A program made the translations under genes and the position numbers. From assembly GCF_013334205.1 (NCBI RefSeq), contig NZ_CP054424.1:2748001-2812000 (forward strand): a stretch of 64,000 nucleotides of DNA. The letters are read 5' to 3'. Below the pieces are notes generated by a model that ran no database searches, had not been told where the DNA came from, and worked only from the letters and a program-made list of their open reading frames with translations. Position 1 is the first letter of the stretch, and each line of letters opens with the position of its first letter. Below, piece after piece: positions 49,137 to 60,086 of the stretch. The DNA comes from Rhodoferax sp. BAB1 (GTDB lineage Bacteria > Pseudomonadota > Gammaproteobacteria > Burkholderiales > Burkholderiaceae_C).

Positions 49137-50276
49137 ATGAAACGATTCTGGCTGCTGTTCTCGCAAGCTGTCACCGTCCTGCTGGCCGCCTACTTCGTCG
49201 TGGCCACGCTCAAGCCTGCCTGGGTCATGCAGCCGGGTGAAACGCCAACCGTCGCCCTCTTCCAGGCGCCTTCCGACCGCAACACCACGCATGCGCCCGG
49301 CAGCTTCCGACTGGCGGCCCAGAAAGCCTCGGCCGCCGTGGTCAGCATCAACACCAGCAAGGCGGCCCGGCGCAACCCGAACAGCAACGATCCCTGGTTC
49401 CGCTTCTTTTTCGGTGACCAGGACAACGAGCCCCAGGTGGGCCTGGGCAGCGGTGTCATTGTCAGCCCCGGCGGCTACATCCTGACCAACAACCATGTGA
49501 TCGAGGGCGCCGACGAAATCGAGGTCATCCTCAACGACAGCCGGCGCAGCCGCGCCCGCGTGATCGGCAGCGACCCGGACAGCGATCTGGCCGTGCTCAA
49601 GATCGAACTCGACAAGCTGCCCGTGATTGTTCTGGGTAATTCCGACGCCTTGCAGGTCGGCGACCCGGTGCTTGCCATTGGCAACCCCTTCGGCGTTGGC
49701 CAGACCGTCACCAGCGGCATCGTCAGCGCCCTGGGGCGCAACCAGCTGGGCATCAACACCTTCGAGAACTTCATCCAGACCGATGCTGCCATCAACCCCG
49801 GCAACTCGGGCGGCGCCCTGGTGGACGCCAGCGGCAACCTGCTGGGCATCAACACGGCCATCTATTCACGCTCGGGTGGCAATATGGGCATCGGCTTTGC
49901 CATCCCCGTGGCTACGGCCCAGCAGGTGCTGGAGAGCATCGTCAAGGAAGGGCAGGTCACACGCGGCTGGATCGGTGTGGAGCCCAGCGACCTGTCACCG
50001 GAGCTGGCCGAGACCTTCGGCGTCAAGACGGACGAGGGCGTGATCATCACCGGCGTGTTGCAGAACGGCCCGGCCGCCCTGGCCGGCATCCGCCCGGGTG
50101 ATGTCATCACCAACGTAGCTGGCAAGCCCGTGCAAAGCGTCTCGGAACTGCTGACCCGGGTGGCAGCACTCAAACCAGGGAGCCCGGTCAGCTTCGGCGT
50201 ACGCCGTCAGGACCGGACGCTGGAGATCAACATCACGCCGGGGGTGCGGCCCAAACCGCGCCGCGTTCCGCAGTAA
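49137..50276 (+). CDS. DegS/DegQ-type periplasmic serine protease, one PDZ domain
   Basis: The 379 aa have an N-terminal span (residues 4-24), a trypsin-like domain with His in NNHVIEGAD, Asp in DPDSDLAVLKI and Ser in INPGNSGGALVD, and a single PDZ domain (about 290-370). One PDZ and a membrane anchor suit DegS; overall it would be annotated as a trypsin-like peptidase of the HtrA family. It acts in periplasmic quality control. It is convergent with tatC. Confidence 0.9.
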   Translation: MKRFWLLFSQAVTVLLAAYFVVATLKPAWVMQPGETPTVALFQAPSDRNTTHAPGSFRLAAQKASAAVVSINTSKAARRNPNSNDPWFRFFFGDQDNEPQVGLGSGVIVSPGGYILTNNHVIEGADEIEVILNDSRRSRARVIGSDPDSDLAVLKIELDKLPVIVLGNSDALQVGDPVLAIGNPFGVGQTVTSGIVSALGRNQLGINTFENFIQTDAAINPGNSGGALVDASGNLLGINTAIYSRSGGNMGIGFAIPVATAQQVLESIVKEGQVTRGWIGVEPSDLSPELAETFGVKTDEGVIITGVLQNGPAALAGIRPGDVITNVAGKPVQSVSELLTRVAALKPGSPVSFGVRRQDRTLEINITPGVRPKPRRVPQ

Positions 50277-50289
50277 AGCGGATCAGCGA

Positions 50290-51075
50290 TCAGGAGTCGG
50301 CCGGCTCGGCGTCGGGTGCACGTGTGTGCTTGATGAAAATCTGGGCTGCCCAGATGCCCACCTCGTACAGCACGCACATCGGAATGGCCAGCGCCAGCTG
50401 CGACACCACGTCCGGAGGCGTCACGATGGCCGCGATGATGAAGGCCAGCACGATGAAATAACCGCGGAAGTCCTTGAGCTTCTGGATGCTCACCAGGCCC
50501 ATGCGGGCCAGCACGATGACCACGATGGGCACCTCGAAGGCCAGGCCGAAGGCGATGAACATGGTCAACACGAAGCTCAGGTAGGCCTCGATATCCGGCG
50601 CAGCCGTGATGCTCTTGGGCGCAAAGCTCTGGATGAAGGCAAATACCTGACCGAAGACGAAGAAATAACAAAAGGCCACGCCGATGAAGAACAGCAAAGT
50701 GCTGGAGATCACCAGCGGCAGCACCAGCTTCTTCTCATGGGTGTAGAGGCCGGGCGCCACAAAGGCCCAGACCTGGTAAAGCACCACGGGCAGGGCCAGC
50801 AGGAAAGCCGCCATCAGCAATATCTTGAGCGGCACCATGAAAGGCGAAATGACAGAGGTGGCGATCAGCGTGGCGCCCTTGGGCAGGTGCGCCACCAGCG
50901 GTGCGGCCAGAATGTCATAGAGCTCACCGGGCCCCGGATAGAGGGCCAGGACGGCCGCGGCAATGGCCATGGCGATCACGGTCTTGATGAGCCGGTCGCG
51001 CAGCTCGATCAGGTGCTGCACGAAGGGCTGCTCGGTACCGGCCAGCTCGTCGTCTTTGCTTAGTGGGTCTGCCAT
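50290..51075 (-). CDS. tatC: Sec-independent translocase TatC
   Basis: The 261 aa have six membrane spans, the N-terminal FVQHLIELRDRLIK and the loop segment FVAPGLYTHEKKLVLPLV with GVAFCYFFVFG, typical of TatC. It is the twin-arginine signal receptor. It follows tatB in a tatABC operon. Confidence 0.96.
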   Translation of the reverse strand: MADPLSKDDELAGTEQPFVQHLIELRDRLIKTVIAMAIAAAVLALYPGPGELYDILAAPLVAHLPKGATLIATSVISPFMVPLKILLMAAFLLALPVVLYQVWAFVAPGLYTHEKKLVLPLVISSTLLFFIGVAFCYFFVFGQVFAFIQSFAPKSITAAPDIEAYLSFVLTMFIAFGLAFEVPIVVIVLARMGLVSIQKLKDFRGYFIVLAFIIAAIVTPPDVVSQLALAIPMCVLYEVGIWAAQIFIKHTRAPDAEPADS

Positions 51076-51142
51076 GCGTTGTTACCGGTTGCGGGGCCAG
51101 GCCGCCCGCACCCTGCTTGTGTGCTGGGCGAGCCGGCGGGGC

Positions 51143-51610
51143 TCAGTTCAGTTTTTGGGGCCGGTAGCGGGCCACCCGCGCCGCGCCAGACAAGGCGCGG
51201 GTACGGACGCCCTGGCGTGCCTTGTACCAATTGGGCGTGCTGCCGCGCTTGAGGCGCCAGTTCTTGCCCGGGTGCTTGTACTCGGGGGCGATATCCAGGC
51301 TGGAGGACAGATCGGTCGCCGACTCCAGCCCCGAGGTGGCGCCGGCCCAATCCTTCTCGAAGTCCGATGTGGTGGTCTGGATCGAGTTCTCGACTTCCTG
51401 GGCTGCCCCCTCGACCGTGCTCTTCATCTTCTTGAGCTCTTCGAGCTCCATCGAGCGGTTGACTTCGGCCTTGACATCGGACACGTAACGCTGGGCCTTG
51501 CCCAGCAAGGTGCCGATGGTGCGCGCCACGCGCGGCAGCTTCTCCGGCCCGATGACGATCAACGCCACCGCACCGATGAGCGCCATCTTGGAAAGGCCGA
51601 GATCGATCAT
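51143..51610 (-). CDS. tatB: Sec-independent translocase TatB
   Basis: The 155 aa start [31 protein letters not shown], the TatB N-terminal span and hinge, followed by an amphipathic helix and a polar tail. It pairs with TatC for signal recognition. It is 22 bases after tatA. Confidence 0.94.
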   Translation of the reverse strand: MIDLGLSKMALIGAVALIVIGPEKLPRVARTIGTLLGKAQRYVSDVKAEVNRSMELEELKKMKSTVEGAAQEVENSIQTTTSDFEKDWAGATSGLESATDLSSSLDIAPEYKHPGKNWRLKRGSTPNWYKARQGVRTRALSGAARVARYRPQKLN

Positions 51611-51632
51611 GCCTGTGGGCTACGCCGGACGA

Positions 51633-51884
51633 TCAGGCCTTGGGCTTGGCTTCGACGTCGATGGTGTTCTTGTCGGCTGCGGGAGCTGCCGTGCTGGCCA
51701 CCTGCTGGGGCGCGGGGGCAGCAGCCGATTTGTCCTCGGTCGAGCCGCCTTCTTTCATGCCGTCCTTGAAACCCTTGACGGCGCCACCCAGGTCGCTACC
51801 CAGGTTCTTCAGCTTCTTGGTGCCGAACACCATGACCACGATCAGCAGCACGATCAGCCAGTGCCAGATGGAAAAGGAACCCAT
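51633..51884 (-). CDS. tatA: Sec-independent translocase TatA
   Basis: The 83 aa begin [40 protein letters not shown], the classic TatA span, FGTKKL hinge and amphipathic helix, with an Ala/Lys tail. It forms the translocation pore. TTAGGAGAG precedes the ATG. A hairpin (51919-51938) lies between hinT and this gene. Confidence 0.96.
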   Translation of the reverse strand: MGSFSIWHWLIVLLIVVMVFGTKKLKNLGSDLGGAVKGFKDGMKEGGSTEDKSAAAPAPQQVASTAAPAADKNTIDVEAKPKA

Positions 51885-51918
51885 ATTTCTCTCCTAAGGA
51901 ATTTGTGATTTTAATCGC

Positions 51919-51938
51919 CGCGCCGTGCAATCGGCGCG
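51919..51938. other. Hairpin between hinT and tatA
   Basis: CGCGCCG-TGCAAT-CGGCGCG is a perfect 7-bp stem. It stands between hinT and tatA and lacks a T-run on the minus strand, so it may only attenuate or stabilise the transcript. Confidence 0.5.
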
Positions 51939-51949
51939 AACCGGGAAAA

Positions 51950-52321
51950 TCAACCTTTTACCCAGGGGCGCGGGCCGCCGATCACGTGGATGTGCAGGTG
52001 GTGCACTTCCTGGCCGCCGTCGCCTCCGGTATTGCACACCATGCGGAAACCGCCCTCCGGATAAGGCCGGCAGCCCTGCTCCTGGGCCAGCCGGGGTGCC
52101 AGGGCCATCATGCGCCCGAGCACGTCCACATGTTCAGGCCCGACCTGGGCCATCGAAGGGATATGCCGCTTGGGAATCAGCAGAAAATGCACCGGTGCCC
52201 ACGGATTGATGTCGTGGAAGGCAAAGATGTCCTCGTCCTCGTAGACCTTCTTCGCGGGAATCTTGCCGGACACCAGCTTGCAGAAGATGCAGTCCGGATC
52301 GCTGTGCTTGACGTCGCTCAT
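51950..52321 (-). CDS. hinT: HIT-family hydrolase HinT
   Basis: The 123 aa have DCIFCKLVSGKIPAKKVYED and the histidine triad HHLHIHVIGG. It cleaves purine nucleoside phosphoramidates. It follows hisE by 39 bases and precedes tatA, a common betaproteobacterial order. Confidence 0.94.
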   Translation of the reverse strand: MSDVKHSDPDCIFCKLVSGKIPAKKVYEDEDIFAFHDINPWAPVHFLLIPKRHIPSMAQVGPEHVDVLGRMMALAPRLAQEQGCRPYPEGGFRMVCNTGGDGGQEVHHLHIHVIGGPRPWVKG

Positions 52322-52360
52322 GCGTGAAACTCCGTGAATGATGCAGGGGCTGGCAAGGGC

Positions 52361-52741
52361 TTACTGTGCCCCGCTCTCGCGGGCCAGCACCTTGCGCAAG
52401 GCCTTTTCCTCGATCCCGCTGGTGCCTTCGCGGCGCTCCAGTTCGGCGATCACGTCGGCCGGCTTGAGGCCGTAGTGAGCCAGGGCGATCATGGTGTGGA
52501 ACCAGAGGTCGGCCACCTCGCCCACGATCTTGCTGCGATCACCGCCGTGGTCGGCGTCCTTGGCCGCCATCACAACCTCGGTCGCCTCCTCGCCCACCTT
52601 CTTCAGGAAGGCGTCCGGGCCCTTGTGCAGCAGGCGGGCCACGTAGCTTTTCTCAGGATCACCCCCCTGGGCAGGCAGGCGGCTTTCGATGACGGCCGCC
52701 AGGCGGGCCAGGGCATCGACAGAATTCGTGGACTCGGCCAT
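52361..52741 (-). CDS. hisE: Phosphoribosyl-ATP pyrophosphatase
   Basis: The 126 aa carry the MazG-like fold ([36 protein letters not shown]) for the second step of histidine synthesis. ATG 52741 is chosen; a GTG at 52750 overlapping the hisI stop is possible. It is a separate gene rather than a HisIE fusion. Confidence 0.94.
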   Translation of the reverse strand: MAESTNSVDALARLAAVIESRLPAQGGDPEKSYVARLLHKGPDAFLKKVGEEATEVVMAAKDADHGGDRSKIVGEVADLWFHTMIALAHYGLKPADVIAELERREGTSGIEEKALRKVLARESGAQ

Positions 52742-52746
52742 GGTCT

Positions 52747-53216
52747 TCACTTGTAGATGGTTTCGGGGTCCTTGAGGACCGGATCGACGGCACGCCAGGC
52801 GCCGTCCTTGTAAACACTGAAGAAACAGCTGTGGCGGCCGGTGTGGCAGGCAATGCCGGGCTCATGGCCCAGTTGCGTGACCTTGAGCAGGACGACATCG
52901 CTGTCACAGTCCAGCCGGATCTCGTGCACGGTCTGCACGTGGCCCGACTCCTCGCCCTTGAACCAGAGCTTGCCGCGCGAGCGACTGAAATAGACGGCGC
53001 GGCCGAGCTCGGCCGTTTTCTGCAGGGCCTCGCGGTTCATCCAGGCGAACATCAGCACATCGTTGCTGCCCTGCTCTTGGGCAATCACCGGCACCAGGCC
53101 CTGGGCGTCCCATTTCACTTCGTCGAGCCAGGACACAGGAGCCCCCACGCTTGCCACTTCGTGTGCTGCGCTGCCCCCCGAGGGGGCCTTCGCGCCTTGG
53201 GACGGCCCGGCGGCGC

Positions 53217-53220
<4 letters not shown>
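52747..53220 (-). CDS. hisI: Phosphoribosyl-AMP cyclohydrolase, with repeat-derived N-terminal extension
   Basis: The domain runs from [20 protein letters not shown] to PETIYK and holds the zinc and catalytic motif [10 protein letters not shown]. It performs the third step of histidine synthesis. The frame starts at ATG 53220, overlapping the hisF stop (ATGA), but its first about 28 residues ([20 protein letters not shown]...) are translated dispersed repeat. A GTG directly before SWLDEVKW gives the usual start of the family. Which start is used is undecided. Confidence 0.9.
53142..53220 (+). repeat. Dispersed GC-rich repeat, copy 3 (hisF-hisI junction)
   Basis: It shows CCCCCACGCTTGCCACTTCGTG, then GCTGCGCTGCCCCCCGAGGGGGCC, then GCGCCTTGGGACGGCCCGGC and GGCGCTCAT. 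Its end provides the ATG of the long hisI frame on the other strand. It is the fullest copy in the window. Confidence 0.78.
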
Positions 53221-54008
<788 letters not shown>

Positions 54009-54036
54009 GCCCGGATTGTAGGGCGGGGGAGCGCCC

Positions 54037-54891
54037 TCAGCTGACGCTCAGCCGCTGCCAGCCCTGCCACGTGCTGCCGGCGGGCACGGCGATGGCCTGC
54101 ATGACCTGGGCCGCCTCCACGCAGAGCATATGAGCATGGCCATCGGCCGGCAGGTCGGGCAATGCGGCAGCCAGATCCGCCCCCGGGTTCCAGACCACGG
54201 TCTGGGCCCAGCCGGGACTTTGTTCGATCCGCAAGCGCTGCTGCCCGTCGCGCAAGACCAGCGCTTGGGGCGCGGCGTCATAAACGCGATCGAATCCCCC
54301 CTGAAAGCGCAAGGGGCCGGCTGCTCGCCCATGCCGGTCCATCAGCGCATCCCACTCGGGCTGGCCCTCCAGGCCCGCAAGCTGCACCGCCGCGATGTCA
54401 TCGACCGCCAGATAGGTGTGCAGGGCCCCGGTGAAGTTCAGGGGCACGAGGTCCCTGTTGTGCACGTCCAGGGTCAGCTGCAGGCAAGCCGGGCGCAACT
54501 CCATCGTCAAGGTGAGCTCGAAAGCCTGGGGCCAGAACTGCTGTGTCGCCGCACTGGCGGGCAGACGCAGGCTCATACGCGCCGCTTCCGACGTGAGCAC
54601 GGGCGGCACGTCGGCCACCCAGGGCAGATTGCGCACGAAACCATGCTTGGGCAACGGCCCGCGCTGGTTGAACTGGGGAAAACAGATGGGAACGCCGCCG
54701 CGTATCGCGGACCGGCCATCGAAAGCGCTGCGGGGGCTGAGATAAAGACGTTCGCGGCCGGCCGCTACCCAGGACACGACATGGGCACCGTGCAACAGGA
54801 CCCGCAGGCGGTCGCCGTTGGGCAGGCTCAGGGCAAGGGAGGGCAGGCCGTGGAACAGCTCGATGCTGCCACCCGCCGCCGGCTCAGCCAT
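54037..54891 (-). CDS. Hexose-6-phosphate mutarotase (aldose 1-epimerase family)
   Basis: The 284 aa have [41 protein letters not shown] and [11 protein letters not shown], then [16 protein letters not shown], as in YeaD-type D-hexose-6-phosphate mutarotases. It interconverts sugar anomers. It overlaps the hisA stop by eight bases and lies inside the his run, although no histidine role is known. Confidence 0.85.
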   Translation of the reverse strand: MAEPAAGGSIELFHGLPSLALSLPNGDRLRVLLHGAHVVSWVAAGRERLYLSPRSAFDGRSAIRGGVPICFPQFNQRGPLPKHGFVRNLPWVADVPPVLTSEAARMSLRLPASAATQQFWPQAFELTLTMELRPACLQLTLDVHNRDLVPLNFTGALHTYLAVDDIAAVQLAGLEGQPEWDALMDRHGRAAGPLRFQGGFDRVYDAAPQALVLRDGQQRLRIEQSPGWAQTVVWNPGADLAAALPDLPADGHAHMLCVEAAQVMQAIAVPAGSTWQGWQRLSVS

Positions 54892-55624
54892 TCAGTTCGT
54901 CGGCGCGGATCTGGGCGGCTTCGAAGTCGAGGTCGCCGGTGTAGATGGCACGGCCGCAGATCACACCCTCCACGCCCTCGCTCTCCACCGCGCACAGGGC
55001 CTCGATGTCGGCCATATTGCTGAGGCCACCGGAGGCGATCACCGGGATGGTCAGCGCCTGGGCCAGCTTGACCGTGGCCTCGATGTTGATACCCGAGAGC
55101 ATGCCGTCACGGCCGATGTCGGTGTAGATGATGGACTCGACACCGTAATCCTCGAACTTCTTGCCCAGGTCGATGACCTCATGGCGGGTCAGCTTGCTCC
55201 AGCCATCGGTGGCCACCTTGCCGTCCTTGGCGTCCAGGCCGACGATGATGTGTCCGCCAAAGGCCGTGCAGGCGTCCTGCAGGAAGCCGGGGTTCTTGAC
55301 GGCGGCGGTACCGATGATGACGTAGCGCAGGCCGGCGTCCAGGTAGCGCTCGATGGTGTCCAGGTCGCGGATGCCACCGCCCAGTTGCACGTCGATCTCG
55401 CTGCCAACTTCCTTGAGGATGCTGCGGATGGCCTGTTCGTTCTTCGGCTGGCCCGCAAAGGCGCCGTTCAGATCCACCAGGTGCAGGCGGCGGGCGCCCT
55501 TGTCCACCCATTTGCGCGCCATCACCGCCGGGTCTTCGCCGAAGGTGGTGGACTGGTCCATATCGCCCTGCTTGAGGCGCACACAGTGACCGTCTTTCAG
55601 ATCAATCGCAGGAATGAGAAGCAT
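54884..55624 (-). CDS. hisA: Phosphoribosylformimino-5-aminoimidazole carboxamide ribotide isomerase
   Basis: The 246 aa begin [24 protein letters not shown] and include [42 protein letters not shown] and [12 protein letters not shown]. This is the fourth step of histidine synthesis. The next gene begins inside its last codons. Confidence 0.96.
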   Translation of the reverse strand: MLLIPAIDLKDGHCVRLKQGDMDQSTTFGEDPAVMARKWVDKGARRLHLVDLNGAFAGQPKNEQAIRSILKEVGSEIDVQLGGGIRDLDTIERYLDAGLRYVIIGTAAVKNPGFLQDACTAFGGHIIVGLDAKDGKVATDGWSKLTRHEVIDLGKKFEDYGVESIIYTDIGRDGMLSGINIEATVKLAQALTIPVIASGGLSNMADIEALCAVESEGVEGVICGRAIYTGDLDFEAAQIRADELNG

Positions 55625-55679
55625 GATGCTGGGGCAAGGACTAGGGCGGATGCGCGTTCAGGCTGAACCGTGCGAAGAA

Positions 55680-56354
55680 TCAGGGATTCCAGTGGAGGAA
55701 GTTGCGATAGAGGGCCAAGCCGTGGGCAGCGCTTTTCTCTGGGTGGAATTGTGTCGCAAAAATATTATCGCGTGCAATCGCCGCCGTGAAGCGGCCACCG
55801 TAGTCGGCCTCCCCCGCGCTGTGGCGCGCATCCGACGGTCGGGCATAAAAACTGTGCACGAAATAGTAATAGCTGCCGTCCGGCACGCCGGCCCATACTG
55901 GGTGGCGTCCCTGGCCGTGGTCCATCTGCCGCACCTGGTTCCAGCCCATCTGCGGCACCTTGTAGCGGCTGCCATCGGGCTGCAGGCGGCCGGCCAGGTC
56001 GAACTTGACGACTTCGCCGGGAATCAGACCCAGGCCGGGTGTGTCCCCCTCGGCACTGTGGTCCAGCATCATCTGCATGCCCACGCAGACGCCGAACAGG
56101 GGCTTGGCGGCGGCGGCCTCCAGCACGGCATCGCGCAGGCCGGACTCCTGCAGCTCGCGCATGCAGTCGGGCATGGCGCCCTGCCCCGGCAGCACCACGC
56201 GGGCGGCTGCACGCACCTCATCGGGGCGAGAGGTGATGAGCACATGCCAGCCGCTGCCCTGGGCCGCGGCCTGCACGGCCTGCGACACCGAGCGCAGATT
56301 GCCCATGCCGTAATCCACCACGGCGACGGTCTTGGCCGGCAGTCCGGAGGTCAT
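55680..56354 (-). CDS. hisH: Imidazole glycerol phosphate synthase glutaminase subunit
   Basis: The 224 aa have [18 protein letters not shown], the nucleophile [10 protein letters not shown] and the His-Glu pair in QFHPEKS. It supplies ammonia to HisF. ATG 56354 is four bases after hisB. A gap of 55 bases precedes hisA. Confidence 0.95.
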   Translation of the reverse strand: MTSGLPAKTVAVVDYGMGNLRSVSQAVQAAAQGSGWHVLITSRPDEVRAAARVVLPGQGAMPDCMRELQESGLRDAVLEAAAAKPLFGVCVGMQMMLDHSAEGDTPGLGLIPGEVVKFDLAGRLQPDGSRYKVPQMGWNQVRQMDHGQGRHPVWAGVPDGSYYYFVHSFYARPSDARHSAGEADYGGRFTAAIARDNIFATQFHPEKSAAHGLALYRNFLHWNP

Positions 56355-56358
56355 ACGA

Positions 56359-56955
56359 CTAGAGCGATCCCTTGGTGGATGGGATGGTGCCAGCCGCGCG
56401 CGGATCGATTTCCAGCGCGGCGCGCAGGGCACGGGCGAAGGCCTTGAACACCGTCTCGGCCTGGTGGTGGGCGTTTTCGCCGCGCAGGTTGTCGATGTGC
56501 AGCGTGACGAAGGCGTGGTTCACGAAACCCTGGAAGAACTCGTAGGCCAGCTGGCTGTCGAAGCTGCCGATCATGCCGCTCTTGAAAGGCACGTGCATCT
56601 CCAGGCCGGGGCGGCCGGAGAAATCGATCACCACGCGCGACAGCGCCTCGTCCAGCGGCACATAGGCATGGCCGTAGCGGCGGATGCCTTTCTTGTCGCC
56701 CACGGCCCTGGCCACGGCCTGGCCCAGGGTGATGCCCACGTCCTCCACCGTGTGGTGGCCGTCGATGTGCAGATCACCCTTGGCCTGGATGTCCAGGTCA
56801 ATCAGCCCATGGCGCGCGATCTGGTCCAGCATGTGGTCGAAGAAACCAATGCCGGTGGACAGGCGCGAGACGCCCGTGCCGTCCAGGTTGACCTTGACGG
56901 TAATCTGGGTCTCCGCGGTGTTGCGGGACACTTCGGCGGTACGTGGTGTATTCAT
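56359..56955 (-). CDS. hisB: Imidazoleglycerol-phosphate dehydratase
   Basis: The 198 aa have two metal-binding HHxxE motifs ([11 protein letters not shown] and [11 protein letters not shown]) and [21 protein letters not shown]. It is the single-function dehydratase, with no phosphatase domain. Its ATG overlaps the TAA of a short frame that bridges hisC and hisB (TAATG). Confidence 0.96.
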   Translation of the reverse strand: MNTPRTAEVSRNTAETQITVKVNLDGTGVSRLSTGIGFFDHMLDQIARHGLIDLDIQAKGDLHIDGHHTVEDVGITLGQAVARAVGDKKGIRRYGHAYVPLDEALSRVVIDFSGRPGLEMHVPFKSGMIGSFDSQLAYEFFQGFVNHAFVTLHIDNLRGENAHHQAETVFKAFARALRAALEIDPRAAGTIPSTKGSL

Positions 56956-57017
56956 TAAGCAACCTCCATGCTGCGCATTGCGGTACGAGCGCCTTCGGAC
57001 GGCCGTGCGGCGCTCAT
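56955..57017 (-). other. Mini-ORF bridging hisC and hisB
   Basis: A 20-codon frame ([14 protein letters not shown]...) begins with an ATG that overlaps the hisC stop (ATGA). It ends in a TAA sharing one base with the hisB ATG. Its start matches the frame opened by copy 3 at hisI ([11 protein letters not shown]). It may serve only to pass ribosomes from hisC to hisB. Confidence 0.45.
56960..57017 (+). repeat. Dispersed repeat, decayed copy 4 (hisB-hisC gap)
   Basis: GCGCCTTCGGACGGCC-GTGCGGCGCTCAT matches the end of copy 3 with few changes, and CTGCGC is kept, but the CCCCCGAGGGGG hairpin is lost. Confidence 0.6.
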
Positions 57018-58111
57018 AAGGATTCTTTCAAGGCAGCCAGCATCAACTGGTTTTCCTGCGGGGTGCCCACGGTCAGGCGTAGGCAGTTGACCAGCAGGGG
57101 GTGCAGTTTGGACACATTCTTCACCAGGACCTTGCGCGCCTTCATGCCTTCAAAGGTCCGGGCCGCATCGGGCACACGCAGCAGGATCATGTTGGCGTCG
57201 CTGTTCCAGGCTCGCACCCCGGGCATGGCCTTCAACGCTTCCAAAATCATAGCACGCTGGGCCTTGATGTCCTGCGCCTGGGCCGCAAAGACGTCGGCAT
57301 GCTCGAGTGCGAACAGCGCGCACTCGTAGTTCAGCACGCTGACGTTGTAGGGCGGGCGCACCTTGTCGACCTCGGCGATCAGGGCCGCCGGGCCCATCAT
57401 GTAACCCAGCCGCACGCCGGCCAGCCCGAACTTGGAGAGCGTGCGCATCAGCAGCACGTGGCTGTTGGCCGCCGGCTTGGCGCGGATGCGATCCAGCCAG
57501 CTGCGCGAGGCAAAGGGTTGGTAGGCCTCGTCCATCACCACCAGGCCGCCCTGCTCGCCGACGGCGGCGATGATCTTCTCGATCGCCGTGTCGTTCCACA
57601 GATTGGCCGTCGGGTTGTTCGGGTAGGCGATGTAGGTGATGGTCGGCTTGTGCTTGGCAATGGCCCCCAGCATGGCCGTCACATCGAGCTCGAACTCGGA
57701 CGTGAGCGGCACACCATGGAAGGCGAGGCCCTGCAGTTGCGCGCTCATGGCGTACATCACGAAACCCGGCACCGGCGCCAGGATGGAGGCACCCGGCACG
57801 TCACAGGCCATGGCCAGCAGGGAAATCAGTTCGTCCGAGCCGTTGCCCAGCATCAGCGCATAGCCCTCGGGCATGCCGGCGTAGGCTGCCAGCGCGGCGC
57901 GCAGCTCGTCCACGCGGCCGTCCGGATAGCGGTTCAAGGCCAACTGGCCCAGGCGCCGCCCCAACTCGACCTGCAGCGCAGGCGGCAGGCTGTAGGGGTT
58001 CTCCATGGCATCGAGTTTGACCATACCGGCCGACGCCTGGATGGCATAGGCATGCATGGACTGGATGTCCTGGCGGATCAGGCGCTGCAGCTTGGGATCA
58101 AGGGGCGTCAT
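57014..58111 (-). CDS. hisC: Histidinol-phosphate aminotransferase
   Basis: The 365-aa PLP enzyme has [33 protein letters not shown] and the PLP lysine in [16 protein letters not shown]. It makes histidinol phosphate. ATG 58111 overlaps the hisD stop (ATGA). Confidence 0.95.
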   Translation of the reverse strand: MTPLDPKLQRLIRQDIQSMHAYAIQASAGMVKLDAMENPYSLPPALQVELGRRLGQLALNRYPDGRVDELRAALAAYAGMPEGYALMLGNGSDELISLLAMACDVPGASILAPVPGFVMYAMSAQLQGLAFHGVPLTSEFELDVTAMLGAIAKHKPTITYIAYPNNPTANLWNDTAIEKIIAAVGEQGGLVVMDEAYQPFASRSWLDRIRAKPAANSHVLLMRTLSKFGLAGVRLGYMMGPAALIAEVDKVRPPYNVSVLNYECALFALEHADVFAAQAQDIKAQRAMILEALKAMPGVRAWNSDANMILLRVPDAARTFEGMKARKVLVKNVSKLHPLLVNCLRLTVGTPQENQLMLAALKESL

Positions 58112-59436
58112 TTCTTCGGGGCTTTCAGGCGCATCTCGGCCGCGCGGGCATGGGCTTGCAGGCCTTCACCGTGCGCCAGCACCGAGGCGATCTGCCCCAG
58201 GGTCTGCGCGCCGGCCTCGCTGACCTCGATCAGGCTGCTGCGTTTCTGGAAATCGTAGACGCCCAGCGGTGAGGAGAAGCGCGCGGTGCCGCTGGTGGGC
58301 AGCACGTGATTGGGGCCGGCACAGTAATCACCCAGCGATTCGCTGGTGTACGCACCGAGGAAGATGGCCCCGGCGTGCTTGAGCAGCGGCTCCCACTTGT
58401 GCGGATCGTTGCTCGACACCTCGAGGTGCTCGGGCGCAATGCGGTTGCTGATGGCGCAGGCCTCTTCCATGCTGCGCGTGTGGATCAGCGCGCCGCGGCC
58501 GTTGAGGGACTTGGCGATGATCTCGGCGCGTGGCATCTCGCCCAGCAGGCGGTCGATCTCGCGCTGCACGGCGTCGATGTAGGCCGCGTCCGGACACAGC
58601 AGGATGCTCTGCGCCAGTTCGTCGTGTTCGGCCTGCGAGAACAGGTCCATGGCCACCCAGTCGGCCGGGGTCGTGCCATCGGCCAGCACCAGGATCTCGC
58701 TGGGGCCGGCAATCATGTCGATGCCGACCTGGCCGAAGACGCGGCGCTTGGCGCTGGCCACATAGGCATTGCCCGGACCGGTGATCTTGTCCACGCCGGG
58801 CACGGTGGCCGTGCCGTAAGCCAGGGCCGCCACGGCTTGGGCGCCACCGATGGTGAAGGCGCGTGTGACGCCGGCCACATAGGCGGCGGCCAGCACCAGT
58901 GGGTTTTTCTCGCCCCGCGGCGTGGGCACCACCATGATGATCTCGCCCACCCCGGCCACGTGGGCGGGAATGGCATTCATCAGCACGGAAGACGGATAGG
59001 CCGCCTTGCCGCCGGGCACGTAGATGCCCACGCGGTCCAGCGGCGTGACCTTCTGGCCCAGCAAGGTGCCGTCGGCGTCGCGGTAGCTCCAGCTCTCGCC
59101 GCTGGCACGCTTTTGGGCCTCGTGGTAGCTGCGCACACGCTGGGCAGCAGCGGTCAGGGCCTCGCGCTGGGCGACCGGCAGGGCCTCGTAGGCGGTTTTC
59201 AGTTCGGCCTGTGTCAGTTCCAGGTCCTTGAGCGCGCCAGCCTGCAGACCGTCGAAGCGGGCGGTGTACTCGAGCACGGCCGCGTCACCACGCTGGCGCA
59301 CGTCGGCCAGGATTTCGGCCACGCGCAACTCGATGGCCGCGTCGGTCTCACCGGACCAGTGCTGGCGCTCCTTGAAGCGCTGCTCAAAGTCAGCTTGCGC
59401 GGTGGACAGGCGCAGGGGACGGGCCTGGAAGCTCAT
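58108..59436 (-). CDS. hisD: Histidinol dehydrogenase
   Basis: The 442-aa zinc enzyme catalyses the last two steps of histidine synthesis. It has [57 protein letters not shown] and [11 protein letters not shown]. It overlaps hisG by four bases (ATGA). Confidence 0.96.
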   Translation of the reverse strand: MSFQARPLRLSTAQADFEQRFKERQHWSGETDAAIELRVAEILADVRQRGDAAVLEYTARFDGLQAGALKDLELTQAELKTAYEALPVAQREALTAAAQRVRSYHEAQKRASGESWSYRDADGTLLGQKVTPLDRVGIYVPGGKAAYPSSVLMNAIPAHVAGVGEIIMVVPTPRGEKNPLVLAAAYVAGVTRAFTIGGAQAVAALAYGTATVPGVDKITGPGNAYVASAKRRVFGQVGIDMIAGPSEILVLADGTTPADWVAMDLFSQAEHDELAQSILLCPDAAYIDAVQREIDRLLGEMPRAEIIAKSLNGRGALIHTRSMEEACAISNRIAPEHLEVSSNDPHKWEPLLKHAGAIFLGAYTSESLGDYCAGPNHVLPTSGTARFSSPLGVYDFQKRSSLIEVSEAGAQTLGQIASVLAHGEGLQAHARAAEMRLKAPKK

Positions 59437-60074
59437 GGCTGCCCCAGGGCCTGGCCGAAGGCGTCGATGATGCGGCGGATGGGTTCGCGCTTGAGCTTGA
59501 GGGCGGCCTGGTTGACCACCAGGCGCGAGCTGATGTCCATGATGCGCTCGACCTCGACCAGGTGATTGGCCTTGAGCGTGTTGCCGGTGGAGACCAGGTC
59601 AACGATGGCATCGGCCAAACCGGTCAGCGGGGCCAGCTCCATGCTGCCATAGAGCTTGATCAGGTCCACGTGCACACCCTTGGCGGCAAAGAATTCGCGC
59701 GCGATCGCCACGTACTTGGTCGCCACGCGCAGGCGCGCACCCTGGCGCACGGCGGCCGCGTAGTCATAACCCTCGCGCACGGCCACGCTCACGCGGCACT
59801 TGGCGATCTGCAGGTCCAGCGGCTGGTACAAGCCGTCGCTGCCATGTTCGATCAGCGTGTCCAGGCCGGTGATGCCCAGATCAGCACCGCCGTACTGCAC
59901 ATAGGTCGGCACATCGGTGGCACGCACCAGCACCACCCGGACTTCGGGCTGGTTGGTGGCCAGGATGAGCTTGCGGGTTTTCTCGGGATCGTCCAGCACC
60001 TCGATGCCGGCCGCCTTGAGCAGGGGCAGGGTCTCGTCGAAGATGCGACCTTTGGAGAGAGCGAGCGTGATCAT
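59433..60074 (-). CDS. hisG: ATP phosphoribosyltransferase, short (HisG-S) form
   Basis: The 213 aa begin [23 protein letters not shown] and have [21 protein letters not shown] and the PRPP-binding segment [19 protein letters not shown]. The C-terminal regulatory domain of the long form is missing, so the enzyme needs the HisZ subunit, which is not in this window. It is 12 bases after murA. Confidence 0.95.
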   Translation of the reverse strand: MITLALSKGRIFDETLPLLKAAGIEVLDDPEKTRKLILATNQPEVRVVLVRATDVPTYVQYGGADLGITGLDTLIEHGSDGLYQPLDLQIAKCRVSVAVREGYDYAAAVRQGARLRVATKYVAIAREFFAAKGVHVDLIKLYGSMELAPLTGLADAIVDLVSTGNTLKANHLVEVERIMDISSRLVVNQAALKLKREPIRRIIDAFGQALGQP

Positions 60075-60086
60075 CTGGTCATTTTC

